This document shows, piece by piece, positions 15,190 through 24,800 of a stretch of 28,405 nt of DNA. The position numbers were made by a program, and so were the translations under genes. Origin of the DNA: DAOUBA01 sp034432855. Lineage in GTDB: Bacteria; Chloroflexota; Anaerolineae; B4-G1. The notes under the pieces were generated by a model. It had not been told where the DNA came from. It ran no database searches and was given only the letters and a program-made list of their open reading frames with translations. The stretch is from positions 1 to 28,405 of the forward strand of contig DAOUBA010000043.1 of NCBI GenBank assembly GCA_034432855.1. The letters are read 5' to 3'. Every line of letters begins with the position of its first letter. Within the stretch, counting starts at the first letter, position 1.

Positions 15190-16908
15190 CTATTGCTCTA
15201 AATACCTCCGCACGAAGTAGGCATACAACTCCCGTGGGTCGTCTACCATCTCCGGCTCAAGCGCGCATTCCGGCGGATAAGCAATGAATGGCCGCATCTG
15301 TGGCCCGCCCAGGCCGCCATGCGCCGCTACCTGCTCCTCGAAAGCCACCACTCGCCCGCCCTCAACGCTCCCCAACACGACGAGATCGCCGGAATGCGGA
15401 AAGTGCGCCAGTTGGTGCACCTGGCGGACAGTGTATTCCACTTCGCCGAACGGCGCTAACGGATGCGGCTGCTCGACCACCTCGCGCCCATCCTCCACGA
15501 CCGACATCCCCCCCTGAGGGCCCAACACGACCGTCCGTCCCCCGGCCCGCCCCACCACAGCGCCGATGCCCGGCATGGCGAGCAGGGCATCCAGCAACTG
15601 CGGGTACAGCACCGCCACCTCGATCAGGTCGAGCGGACGCGGGCTGACGTTGAAGTAGACGTGGGCCAGCGAGCCCGAGGCTGAAACGACGACGTCCCGC
15701 TGGCGCTCCAGGTCATAGTCTGGAGCCTGCTCGGTCCACAGGCGACGATCCGCGTAACGCCGGAGTCTGGCAAAGATGCGACGCAGGCGCGGCGGGAAGC
15801 GGCGCTCCAGCCCCTGCCACTCGTCCAACAAGTAGTACATCTTCTCCGCCGAGTGCGCGTAGGGGGCGGCGCCTTCTTCGAGCGATAGCCCATCTCCGAT
15901 ATGAGAAACGATGTACTGCCCCAGGCTGACGCCACTGCGCCAGCGGAAAGGCACGGCGGGCGTGTTGCCGTGATCGGACATCACGTAGAGGTCGTACTCA
16001 CGCCGCCGGTAGCGCCGGCGCATGCGGTCAATCTGGTGGATGCGTTTATCCACGTCGCGCAGGACACGGAAGGCGGCGTGATGGTTCGGCCCCAGTTTGT
16101 GCGCGACCTCGTCGTAACTGTTATAGTTGGCGTAAATGGCCGGCGCACAGCGGTAGATGTCGAGCAGCACCCCAAAGGTCTGCACTTCGGTGAACAGCAC
16201 GTCGCTGGCCGCGTGCACGAGCGGCGAAAACACGTCGAAAGGGTTCAGCACACCAGGTCGCACCAACGCAACTAGGCGGCGGCCCAGCCCTGCCAGGTAT
16301 CCCAGGAGAATGCGCCACGAGACCCGCAGCAGGCGGAACGGGCTCAACAAGAAAGCGAGAAACAGCCCGATCCCACGTGCGCTCTCGAAGAAACGCTGCG
16401 GGTGCAGTGCGCTGAGGGTGAAGAGCGCCAGGTCTGCATCGCCGTCGAACAGGCTCACGTAGCACGAGCCGCCACGCAGGATGCCTGCCCGCCCCTGGCT
16501 GATGCGGGCGCGGATCGCCAGGGCCTGATCGAGCCGCCGGGTGAGCACCGGCAACTTCCGCTCTTTTTCGTACCAGCGGAAACCGGGGATGTCGAAGCGA
16601 TTGCCGAACAAGATACCGGCTTGGACTGCGGGGGTCGTACTGGGAAGGCCGCAGCGCCATGGAGCAACGACCAAGCGCCGCTCGGCCAAAAGCCGGGCCA
16701 GGTAGGGCATAATGCCGGCAGCAAGCGCCTGCATCAGATGGTCGTAGGAGAGGCCATCAATCTGGAGGATGATAAAACCGCGCCGCTGGTCGGGGCCGGG
16801 TTCAGGACGGCCCAACCGCCGGGCCAGCGCGCCGTACTTGCGGGAGTAGTACGTATCCGCCAGTACATCCACGAGATTGAGGACACGCCCTGCAAGCCAG
16901 GTAGACAT
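15190..16908 (-). CDS. Alkaline-phosphatase-superfamily protein (type I phosphodiesterase-like)
   Basis: About 572 residues from the ATG at 16906-16908. The frame is open for 19 codons upstream (to 16965), but those codons lie in the 7-bp repeat array and give a repetitive HHALRITSHVSR string, so the shorter start is preferred although it has no clear ribosome binding site. Superfamily marks are the metal-binding IILQIDGLSYDHL, the nucleophile region LPSTTPAVQAGILFG and YVMSDHGNTP. A hydrophobic stretch in the middle (IGLFLAFLLSPFRLLRVSWRILLGYL) could sit on or in the membrane. The substrate (phosphodiester, nucleotide or lipid head group) is unknown. It follows glgP on the same strand with only the repeat array between. 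Confidence 0.75.
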   Translation of the reverse strand: MSTWLAGRVLNLVDVLADTYYSRKYGALARRLGRPEPGPDQRRGFIILQIDGLSYDHLMQALAAGIMPYLARLLAERRLVVAPWRCGLPSTTPAVQAGILFGNRFDIPGFRWYEKERKLPVLTRRLDQALAIRARISQGRAGILRGGSCYVSLFDGDADLALFTLSALHPQRFFESARGIGLFLAFLLSPFRLLRVSWRILLGYLAGLGRRLVALVRPGVLNPFDVFSPLVHAASDVLFTEVQTFGVLLDIYRCAPAIYANYNSYDEVAHKLGPNHHAAFRVLRDVDKRIHQIDRMRRRYRRREYDLYVMSDHGNTPAVPFRWRSGVSLGQYIVSHIGDGLSLEEGAAPYAHSAEKMYYLLDEWQGLERRFPPRLRRIFARLRRYADRRLWTEQAPDYDLERQRDVVVSASGSLAHVYFNVSPRPLDLIEVAVLYPQLLDALLAMPGIGAVVGRAGGRTVVLGPQGGMSVVEDGREVVEQPHPLAPFGEVEYTVRQVHQLAHFPHSGDLVVLGSVEGGRVVAFEEQVAAHGGLGGPQMRPFIAYPPECALEPEMVDDPRELYAYFVRRYLEQ

Positions 16909-16912
16909 TGCT

Positions 16913-17008
16913 CGTGAAACGTGACTCGTGATACGTAATGCGTGATGCGTGATCTCACGTTTCACGCTTCACGTTTCGCGTTTCACGCCTCACGTCTTGC
17001 GCTTCGCG
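16913..17008. repeat. 7-bp-period inverted repeat array between glgP and the phosphatase gene
   Basis: Six units of the form CGTGANN or CGTAANN (16913-16954) are followed at once by units of the facing form NNTCACG (16955-17008), all in exact 7-bp register, with a central GATC (16951-16954). It is the longest array in the window at about 96 bp. The right arm contains the glgP stop codon (16990-16992) and its last codons. Confidence 0.9.
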
Positions 17009-19155
17009 CCCTTCCTACTGCTCCAACGTGCTGCGGGAACATAGAAACGTTCAGTGTATTCCTTGAGCATGCGACGGGTGCAAAAGATCGGTGCCGCCGA
17101 ACGGATGGCCTCCTTCATCACGCGCACCCAGCCCCGCGGCATGTCGTCGGCGTCGCGCCTGTAGAACAGCGGTACGACCTCCTCTTCGAACAGCCGGTAG
17201 AGGGATTCGACGTCGTCGGCATCTCGTGCGCCGGCATCCTCGTAGGGCTGTGCAGAACCGATCGCCCAGCCGTTGGCGCCGTTGTAGCCCTCGGCCCACC
17301 AGCCGTCGAGCACGCTCAGGTTGGGGACGCCGTTGGCCGCCGCCTTCTGGCCGCTGGTGCCGCTGGCCTCGTGAGGCGGGAGCGGGGTGTTCAGCCACAC
17401 GTCCACCCCCTGCACCAGGTAGCGCGCCACCTGCAGATCATAGTCCTCGATGAAGGCGATCCGCCCACCCATCGCAGGATCGCGGGCAGCGTTATAGACG
17501 TGCTGGATCAGCCGCTTGCCCTCTTCGTCGGCCGGATGGGCCTTGCCGGCGAAAACGAACTGTACGGGCCGGTAAGGATCGTGCAGCAATCGCCGCAGGC
17601 GCTCTACATCGTCAAAGATGAGCGTGGCCCGTTTGTAGGTGGCAAAGCGTCGTGCAAAGCCGACAATCAGCGCGTCGGGATCGAGGAGCATCCCGGCGCT
17701 GAGCGCCTGTTCCGCATCCAGCCTGCGCTCCACGCGCAACTGTCTCACCCGTTCGCGGATCATGTGCATCATACGCCGCTTCTGGATCAGGTGCGCCGCC
17801 CACAATTCTTCGTCCGGGATGTCGAAGATACGTTCCCATAACATCGCGATGTCGTGCCGCTCGATCCAATCCGGCCCCAGGTACTTGCGGTAGAGCCGGT
17901 CCATCGGTCCGCCGACCCACGACGGCACGTGGACGCCGTTGGTGACGTGAGAGATCGGCACCTCGTCCAGCGGCTTTTTGGGCCAGACCGGGTGGAACAT
18001 GCGGCGCGACACGGCGCCATGCAGCCGGCTGACGCCGTTCGCCTGCCCGCACATACGCAACGCCAGCACAGTCATATTGAAACCGGGGCGGTCTCCCTCG
18101 TAAGCGCCCAACGCCCAGAACTGTTCTCGATCGAGGCCCAGGCGCGGCCAGTAGGAATAGAAGTATTTCTCGATCAGGTTGAAGGGGAAGACGTCGTGAC
18201 CCGCCGGCACCGGCGTGTGCGTGGTAAAGAGGGTCGTCGCCTGCACAATCCTACGTGCCTCATTGAACGATTTGCCTGCCTCGACCAACTCGCGCACCCG
18301 CTCCAGCACCAGAAACGCCGCGTGTCCCTCGTTAATGTGAAACACCGCCGGCTCAATCCTCAGCGCCCGCAGGACGCGCAGGCCGCCGATGCCCAGGACG
18401 ATCTCCTGCTGAATGCGCATTTCCTGGTCGCCGCCGTACAGCCGAGCGGTCAGTTCCCGGTCCCATGGCGCGTTCAGGTCGTGGTGCGCGTCCATCAAAT
18501 ACAGGTTCACGCGTCCCACCTGGACGTGCCAGACCTGTAACTGCACCGTGCGGTCGCCCACCTCCACCGGCACGTAGAGGCACGAGCCATCCTGACACAG
18601 TGCCTCACGGATCGCGGCCTCGCGCGGGTCGAAAACCGGATAGACCGCTTCCTGCCAGCCGTCGGAGGTCAGGTGCTGCCGGAAATAGCCCATTTCGTAA
18701 AGGAAACCAACGGCGACCAGGGGCACCCCCAGGTCGCTGGCCTCCTTGCAGTGATCGCCCGCCAGGACTCCCAGGCCGCCGGAATAGAGAGGCAGCGACT
18801 GGTGCACACCAAACTCGGCGGAAAAATAGGCGATGGGGCGCTCGACCAGATCGGGATACTGCGTCGGGAACCAGAGATGCCCGTTGTGCAAATCCGCATC
18901 GAACACCATGAGCACCGCGTCGTACTGGCGCAGGAAGAGCGGGTCGGCAGCCAACTCCTGAAGCCGCTCCGGCGACACATCGCGCAACATCTTGACCGGG
19001 TTGTGGCCGGTCGCGCTCCACAGCGGATAATCCAGATATCTGAATAACTCGCGGGCTTCGCGGTGCCAACTCCACCAGAAGTTGTAGGCCAGTTCTTCCA
19101 GGCGTGCAATGCGCGATGGAATCTTGGACGATAGAGCAGAGAGTTCAGTCTCCAT
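16990..19155 (-). CDS. glgP: Alpha-glucan (maltodextrin/glycogen) phosphorylase, short form
   Basis: A 721-residue GT35 protein. The pyridoxal-phosphate lysine is K604 in the motif EASGTSGQKAAANG, after WLNTPLPPH. Other family marks are AELAYNFWWSWHREAR near the N-terminus, PIAYFSAEFGVHQSLPLYSG, GGLGVLAGDHCKEASDLGVP, FHINEGHAAF and VTNGVHVPSWV. It cleaves terminal alpha-1,4-glucose with phosphate to give glucose 1-phosphate. The length fits the shorter class found in thermophiles and many bacteria, rather than the roughly 830-residue E. coli form. It follows the membrane protein gene by 22 bp on the same strand. The last residues (KGAKRKT) and the stop codon lie in the repeat array, so the natural C-terminus may have been changed by it. 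Confidence 0.95.
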   Translation of the reverse strand: METELSALSSKIPSRIARLEELAYNFWWSWHREARELFRYLDYPLWSATGHNPVKMLRDVSPERLQELAADPLFLRQYDAVLMVFDADLHNGHLWFPTQYPDLVERPIAYFSAEFGVHQSLPLYSGGLGVLAGDHCKEASDLGVPLVAVGFLYEMGYFRQHLTSDGWQEAVYPVFDPREAAIREALCQDGSCLYVPVEVGDRTVQLQVWHVQVGRVNLYLMDAHHDLNAPWDRELTARLYGGDQEMRIQQEIVLGIGGLRVLRALRIEPAVFHINEGHAAFLVLERVRELVEAGKSFNEARRIVQATTLFTTHTPVPAGHDVFPFNLIEKYFYSYWPRLGLDREQFWALGAYEGDRPGFNMTVLALRMCGQANGVSRLHGAVSRRMFHPVWPKKPLDEVPISHVTNGVHVPSWVGGPMDRLYRKYLGPDWIERHDIAMLWERIFDIPDEELWAAHLIQKRRMMHMIRERVRQLRVERRLDAEQALSAGMLLDPDALIVGFARRFATYKRATLIFDDVERLRRLLHDPYRPVQFVFAGKAHPADEEGKRLIQHVYNAARDPAMGGRIAFIEDYDLQVARYLVQGVDVWLNTPLPPHEASGTSGQKAAANGVPNLSVLDGWWAEGYNGANGWAIGSAQPYEDAGARDADDVESLYRLFEEEVVPLFYRRDADDMPRGWVRVMKEAIRSAAPIFCTRRMLKEYTERFYVPAARWSSRKGAKRKT

Positions 19156-19177
19156 AGCATCTTAGCGGTATACCTGC

Positions 19178-20005
19178 TCAGGGGGCCCTGAGCAGAATGA
19201 TCAGCAGCACGAGAATCGCGACGACGGCGAACTCGACCAAAATAGATAACTTTAGGCGCTCAAGCAGATACTGGTGGGCCACGTTGACCACAACGTAAAA
19301 GATCAACAGCAGAAACAGCCCACCGGCCCAGGCGCTGATCTGCCAGTAGTTCAGCGCCCAGGTGCTCTCGCCGACGATCAGCCCGACGACGCCGACGAAC
19401 GGCCAGATGCGCCTCAGCGGCACCTCGGCCACGCTGAGCAGATCGAGCGCCAGCAACATCGCCGTGAGCAGAGTCAGTGTGGCGCTCACCAGGCTGCGCG
19501 CGCGCACATGGTAGATGACGGCAAAGAGGATGAAGGCGAACAGGTAAGCCAGCATGTTAAGCAAAAGCCGGGCCGTGGAGTAGCCGGGGGCGTCGGGAGA
19601 GACGGCGACGTACTCTGCCGAGATAGTCAGACTGACGACGATGCCTGCCAGCGCCAATTCCCCCAACCACACGAGCCAGGAGGCCGGGCGCGCCAGCAGA
19701 TAGGCCGAAAGCCCCGCCGCCAGCCCAGGCAAAATCCAGGAGATGTAGATTGGTCGCCCCGAGTGCACGTTCAGGTGCGGATGGCCGTGCAGGATCAGAT
19801 TGGTGCCGGTGCAGACCAGGCCGATCATCAGGACGATCAACAGCCAGGCGCCAGTGATGTGGATCTCTAGTGGAGAACCCAAAGGCCATAGCCTCCACGT
19901 CTGCTCAGGCAGTTCGATGAAGCGAAAGAGCACACTGCCCAAGAGCAGCACGGCCATCAGCACACTCAACCGGTTGCGGTCTATGGGCTTGACGGTCTCT
20001 TGCAT
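19178..20005 (-). CDS. Multi-pass membrane protein of unknown function
   Basis: A 275-residue, very hydrophobic protein with about eight predicted membrane helices (for example LSVLMAVLLLGSVLF, WLLIVLMIGLVCTGTNLIL, WLVWLGELALAGIVVSL, LLNMLAYLFAFILFAVIY, WAGGLFLLLIFYVVVNVAHQ and a final LVEFAVVAILVLLIILL). The N-terminus MQETVKPIDRNR is cytoplasmic by charge. It may belong to a membrane family largely restricted to Chloroflexota, but I cannot name it with confidence. A promoter ends eight bases before the ATG, with no ribosome binding site, so the mRNA is probably leaderless. glgP follows after 22 bp. Confidence 0.85.
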   Translation of the reverse strand: MQETVKPIDRNRLSVLMAVLLLGSVLFRFIELPEQTWRLWPLGSPLEIHITGAWLLIVLMIGLVCTGTNLILHGHPHLNVHSGRPIYISWILPGLAAGLSAYLLARPASWLVWLGELALAGIVVSLTISAEYVAVSPDAPGYSTARLLLNMLAYLFAFILFAVIYHVRARSLVSATLTLLTAMLLALDLLSVAEVPLRRIWPFVGVVGLIVGESTWALNYWQISAWAGGLFLLLIFYVVVNVAHQYLLERLKLSILVEFAVVAILVLLIILLRAP

Positions 20006-20013
20006 TAGGGCGC

Positions 20014-20042
20014 ATTGTACCGTCGGGCGGGCGATTTGTCAA
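20014..20042 (-). promoter_or_regulatory. Leaderless promoter of the membrane protein / glgP unit
   Basis: On the minus strand, a perfect TTGACA (20037-20042), a 17-bp spacer and TACAAT (20014-20019). The -10 box ends eight bases before the ATG (20003-20005), so transcription should start at or within a base or two of the start codon. Confidence 0.7.
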
Positions 20043-20063
20043 CCGGATTGGGTGTGTTATAAT
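20036..20063 (+). promoter_or_regulatory. Promoter of the solute-binding protein gene, overlapping the divergent one
   Basis: TTGTCA (20036-20041), a 16-bp spacer and a perfect TATAAT (20058-20063). The -35 box shares its bases with the -35 box of the divergent promoter on the other strand, so the two cannot be occupied at once. The leader of about 100 nt would include the TTGGTAG repeat. Confidence 0.6.
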
Positions 20064-20074
20064 CTCGCCTCGTC

Positions 20075-20152
20075 GGTAGATTGGTAGTTGGTAAATTGGT
20101 GACCGGTCTCTCCCAATCTACCAGTTACCATCTACTCCAGTTACCATCTACT
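20075..20152. repeat. Second TTGGTAG-type inverted repeat array
   Basis: Units of the form TTGGTAR (20075-20100) face units of the form CCAATCTACC (20113-20122). GGTAGATTGG (20075-20084) and CCAATCTACC (20113-20122) are exact complements. A 16-bp tandem copy, CCAGTTACCATCTACT, follows at 20121-20136 and 20137-20152. It lies in the leader of the solute-binding protein gene and ends just before its ribosome binding site, like the copy at 8468. Confidence 0.85.
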
Positions 20153-20171
20153 ATCGAGGAGGCACAACACA

Positions 20172-21743
20172 ATGAAACGTCTTTTCCCCATCCTTGCCTT
20201 GCTTGCCATCCTGCTTGTCGCCTGCAAAGAGCCATCTACCGCGACCCGCATCGTCTATGGCCTGACGCTGGCCCCTTCGGGAATTGACCCACACGTCAAC
20301 CGCTCCTCGGAACTGGGCATCCCGCTCACGTCGGTCTATGACACGCTGGTCTACAAGAACCCCGAAACGGGCGAGTTCGTTCCCGGTCTGGCCGAAAGGT
20401 GGGAGGTCTCTGGCGATGGGCTGACCTACACGTTCTATCTGCGCCGCGGTGTCAGATTCCACGACGGTACACCCTTCAATGCCGAGGCGGTGCGCTTCAA
20501 CCTGGAGCGCATCACCAGCCCAGACCTGGCCTCACAGAAGGCCCGCTTTATGCTCGGCACCTACGATCACGTCGAAGTAGTGGATGACTATACCGTGCGC
20601 ATCGTCCTCAGCGAGCCGTTCGCGCCGCTGTTGGACTCGCTCAGCCAGGTCTACCTGGGGATGGCTTCCCCCACCGCCGTCCAAAAATGGGGCGCGGATT
20701 ATCAATTGCACCAGGTCGGCAGCGGCCCCTTCGCCTTCGCCGAGTACGTGCCGGGGGATCATCTCCTTCTACGCCGCAACCCCGATTACGCCTGGGGCCC
20801 CTCGGTCTATCAACATGCCACGGCGCAGGTGGACGAGATCAAGTTCCGCTTCTTCACCGATCCGGCCACCCGCTCGCCGGCGCTGGAGACGGGGGAAGCC
20901 GACGTGATGGGCGAGATCCCCCCGCAGGATGCCGCACGACTGGAAGAGAGCGCCGATTTTCGCATCGAGGCGGTGCCCATTCCCGGCGTCTCGCTGATGT
21001 TCTTTATGAACACCACCCGCCCGCCGCTCGACGACGTGCGCGTGCGCCGGGCGCTCCTCTATGCGACCGACCGACAGGCGATCGTCACAACCGTCTTCCG
21101 CGAGACCTCACCGGTGGCCTACGGGCCGCTGGCAGCGATCACACGCGGCTACGACCCGGCGGTGCGCGATTATTATCCCTACGGCCAGGCACAGGCGGCG
21201 GCGTTGCTCGACGAAGCCGGCTGGACGGATAGCGACGGCGACGGCATCCGCGACCACGACGGGCAGCCGCTCGCGCTCGACCTGTACCTGATGGGCTGGG
21301 GCTACATGCCGGAGGTCGGCCAATTGCTGGCAGCGCAGTGGAGCGAATTGGGTATCCAGATCAACAGCCAGGTGCTGGGCGGTTTCCCGGAGGCGCTGCA
21401 GGTGGTGGCCGAAGGGCGACATCATCTGATCCCCTTCAACCTCTCCGGCGGCGATCCCGACATCCTGCGCCAGTTCTTCCACTCCCAGGGCGGCTCCAAC
21501 TGGTCGAAGGTGAGCGATCCCGAACTGGACTCTTGGCTGGAGGAAGCCGCGCGCACGTCCGACTGGAGTACACGGGCCACGCTCTACAGCCGGGTGCAAT
21601 TGCGCGTGATGGACGAAGCCTGGGTGATCCCCATCCGCGATTACGTGAACCTGAACGGGGTGAGCAACCGCGTGCAGGGGCTGCGTTTCGATGCGCAGGG
21701 CTGGTTCCCCTGGCTGATTGACGTGACGGTGACCGGTCCATAA
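20172..21743 (+). CDS. Lipoprotein solute-binding protein, family 5 (peptide/nickel/opine type)
   Basis: A 523-residue protein with a lipoprotein signal peptide and lipobox LVAC, cysteine 18 (MKRLFPILALLAILLVAC). Family 5 features are GIDPHVNRSSELGIPLTSVYDTL, PGLAERWEVSGDGLTYTFYL, RRGVRFHDGTPFNAEAVRFN and LDDVRVRRALLYATDRQAIV. It binds peptides or similar small solutes outside the cell and hands them to an ABC permease. No permease or ATPase genes follow, so it either uses a transporter encoded elsewhere or acts as a ligand sensor for the sensor kinase that comes next. The ATG is preceded by GAGGAGG. Confidence 0.92.
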   Translation: MKRLFPILALLAILLVACKEPSTATRIVYGLTLAPSGIDPHVNRSSELGIPLTSVYDTLVYKNPETGEFVPGLAERWEVSGDGLTYTFYLRRGVRFHDGTPFNAEAVRFNLERITSPDLASQKARFMLGTYDHVEVVDDYTVRIVLSEPFAPLLDSLSQVYLGMASPTAVQKWGADYQLHQVGSGPFAFAEYVPGDHLLLRRNPDYAWGPSVYQHATAQVDEIKFRFFTDPATRSPALETGEADVMGEIPPQDAARLEESADFRIEAVPIPGVSLMFFMNTTRPPLDDVRVRRALLYATDRQAIVTTVFRETSPVAYGPLAAITRGYDPAVRDYYPYGQAQAAALLDEAGWTDSDGDGIRDHDGQPLALDLYLMGWGYMPEVGQLLAAQWSELGIQINSQVLGGFPEALQVVAEGRHHLIPFNLSGGDPDILRQFFHSQGGSNWSKVSDPELDSWLEEAARTSDWSTRATLYSRVQLRVMDEAWVIPIRDYVNLNGVSNRVQGLRFDAQGWFPWLIDVTVTGP

Positions 21744-21748
21744 CACGC

Positions 21749-21776
21749 CCTTACGCCTTACGTTTTACGCCTTACG
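21749..21776 (+). repeat. 7-bp-period array, one arm (YYTTACG type)
   Basis: Four units, CCTTACG or TTTTACG, run from 21749 to 21776 in exact 7-bp register, six bases after the stop of the solute-binding protein. No facing arm is present. A small direct repeat, CATATTC CATATTC, follows at 21790-21803. Confidence 0.75.
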
Positions 21777-21820
21777 TCCCTCTCGCATCGCATATTCCAT
21801 ATTCCGCTCAGAGGACAACG

Positions 21821-24800
21821 GTGATCACGATTGGCGTCGGACGGCAACCGATACGGGTGGCCTGCGCCATCTACCTGGCGGTGATACTGGCCTTCGTGGT
21901 CTGGCAACCGGCGCCGGCACACGCTCAGACGGCCGGCTCCCGTTTCTTCCACCTCACGGCGGAAGACGGCCTCTCTCACAACATCGTCCGCGCCATCGTC
22001 CAGGACCCCCAGGGCTTTCTCTGGTTCGGCACCCAGGACGGCCTCAACCGCTACGACGGCTACACCTTCACCGTCTTCCGCCACCTGCGCTCCGACCCCC
22101 GGTCGCTCGTCCACAACACCATCCAGGCGCTGATGGTGGACTCGTCCGGCGCGCTGTGGGTGGGAACCATCGGCGGGCTGGACCGCTATGACCAGAACAC
22201 CGGCCACTTTGTCCACCACCCCGAAATTGCCGAGTCGGTCACGGCCATCTACGAGGATCGGGAAGGCATGCTCTGGGTCGGCACGGCAGGCTCGGGCCTC
22301 TTCTTCTACGACCGCCAGGCCAACCGGTTCGTGCAGGCCGGTGGTGACCTGCCCGATACCCACATCCTGGCCCTCTACCAGGACCGGGACGGAACGTTGT
22401 GGGTAGGGACGGAGTACGGCGGCCTGTGGAACCACCGGGAGCGGCGCGTCTACCGGCACGACGAGGCCGATCCGCACGGGTTGCCCCACGACCGGGTGAC
22501 GGCCATCACCCAGGCCCGCGGCACAGGCGAAGCGCCGCGTGGGGGCGAAGCGCCGCGTGGGGGCGAAGCGCCGCTTCGCCCCTACATTTGGGTGGGCACC
22601 GGTGCCTACCACGAGCCGGACGTGGGTGGGCTGGCGGCCCTCGACCTGAACACCGGCCAGTTCACCCTCTACCGTCAGGGTCTGGCCCACGCCCACATCA
22701 CCGCTGTCCTGGAGGATCGCGCCGGCACACTCTGGGTGGGCACGGAGGAAGGGCTCGCCGTCCTGGACCGGGCGACCGGTCATTTTACCGTCCACCGCCA
22801 CGACCCGCTGGACCCCTATAGCCTGGTCAACGACCGCGTGTACACACTCTACGAAGACCGTACGGGCATCCTCTGGATCGCCACCGATGGCGGCATCAGC
22901 CGGTACGTCCGCGAGAAGGACCGCTTTACCCTCTACCGCCACAATCCCCAGGACCCCAACAGCCTGGGCGCCCCCCGGGTCGGCGCCGTGCTGAAGGACC
23001 GGAGCGGTGTCCTGTGGGTGGGGCTCCACGCCGAAGGGCTGGACCGCATAGACCCGACGGGCGCGGTCACCCATTATCGGCACGACCCGAACGACCCACA
23101 CAGCCTGAGCCACGACCACGTCACCGCCCTGCATCAGGAGCGCAGCGGCGACATCTGGGTGGGGACGAGCGCGGGGCTGGACCGCCTGAACCCGCGTACA
23201 AGCCTGGTGATGTCACACCTCTCTCCCGCCCCAGGCGCGGTCAAGGTCATCTACGAGGACCACGCCGGTACTCTGTGGATCGGGACGGAGGAGCCGGGCA
23301 CCCTCTCCCACCTGAATCCGGCTACCGGCGAGATCACCACCTATCGCTACGACCCATCCAATCCCGACCGTTTCCCCAACACCTACGGCATCCGCGCCAT
23401 TCTGGAGGACCGCTCCGGCGACCTCTGGCTGGGCACGTACAGCGGTCTGGTGCATTTCGACCCTGAAAGGGGCACATTCGTCCAATACCGCAACGATCCA
23501 GAAGACCCCCACAGCCTGAGCGACGATTTCGTCTGGGCCCTCTACGAGGGACCGCACGGGGGTACGGGTGAAACGACCCCCTACCTCTGGGTGGGCACGC
23601 ACGGTGGGTTGAACCGTCTGGACGACAAAAGTGCCGGGCGGTTCACCGTCTACACCATTGAGGACGGTCTGCCCAACGACGCCATCGCGGCCATCCTGGG
23701 GGATGAGACAGGCGGCCTGTGGCTGGCGACGATGGGCGGCGGGCTCTCCCATTTTGACCCGCACACGGAGACGTTCCGCAACTATGATACCGGCGACGGG
23801 CTACAGGGAATGCACTTCATCCCCGGCGCGGCCTACCGCAGTCCCGACGGCGAACTCTTCTTCGGCGGCGCCAGCGGCCTCAACCGTTTCTACCCGGCCA
23901 GCATCCGCGATAATCCCCACGTGCCCCCGATCGTCCTCACCGCCTTCCGCAAGTTTGACCAGATCGTAGACCTGGACCTGGCCGACGTCCACGAGATCAC
24001 CCTTTCCCACCGGGACAACTTTTTTTCCTTCGAGTTCGCCGCGCTGGACTATGCCGATCCGCCCGCGAACCGGTATGCCTACATTCTGGAGGGCTTTGAC
24101 CGGGATTGGGTCTATTGCGGCGCGCGGCGCTATGCCGCCTACACCAACGTTCCGCCGGGGACCTACACTTTTCGCGTCAAAGGGAGCAACAACGACGGTG
24201 TCTGGAACGAAGAAGGGCTGGCCGTGAAGGTGGTCATCACCCCGCCGTTCTGGGCGACGTGGTGGTTCCGAACACTGGTGGGTGGCATCCTGCTGGGCAT
24301 CGCCCTGAGCATCTACCGGGTGCGGGCGCGCAACATCGCCGCGCTGCGCGAGCGCGAGGAGCGCTTCCGCGCCCTCTTCGAAAATGCGCCGTTGGGCGTC
24401 TTTGAGGTAGACCTCTCTCTCACGCCTCCGCGCGTTCTGCATGCCAACCGGGAAGCGGCCCATATCTATGGCCGGCAGGTGGAAGAACTGGAGGCGATAC
24501 CCCTGGATTCGCTCGTCGCCCCAGACGCGGAGGCCGACCTGGAACGGCTGTTGGACGGACTGCGGGCAGGCGAGACGGTCACTCTGGAGTCCACCCATCG
24601 GCGGCAGGACGGGAGCGAGTTCCCGGTGCGGATGAGCGCCGCGCTGCAACGGGCGGTGCGACGTGGGCAGGCGGCCATCGTCATCGTGGAAGACATCACC
24701 GCGGAAAAGGCGTGGCGTTCGGAAGAGGAGGCAATTGCCGAGGAGCGCCACCGCATCGCCCGCGAAATCCACGACGGCCTGGCGCAGGACCTGGTCTCGC

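Noticed and set aside
16913..17008. CRISPR array
   Set aside because: Units are 7 bp long with no spacers, and they invert at the centre. None of the arrays in the window has CRISPR geometry.
21758..23134. Long antisense open frame of 458 codons on the minus strand
   Set aside because: It lies opposite the sensor kinase, whose propeller, Y_Y_Y and kinase motifs are unmistakable. Its translation shows repeated Val/Gly/Asp-rich text without family motifs, as expected of a GC-rich shadow.
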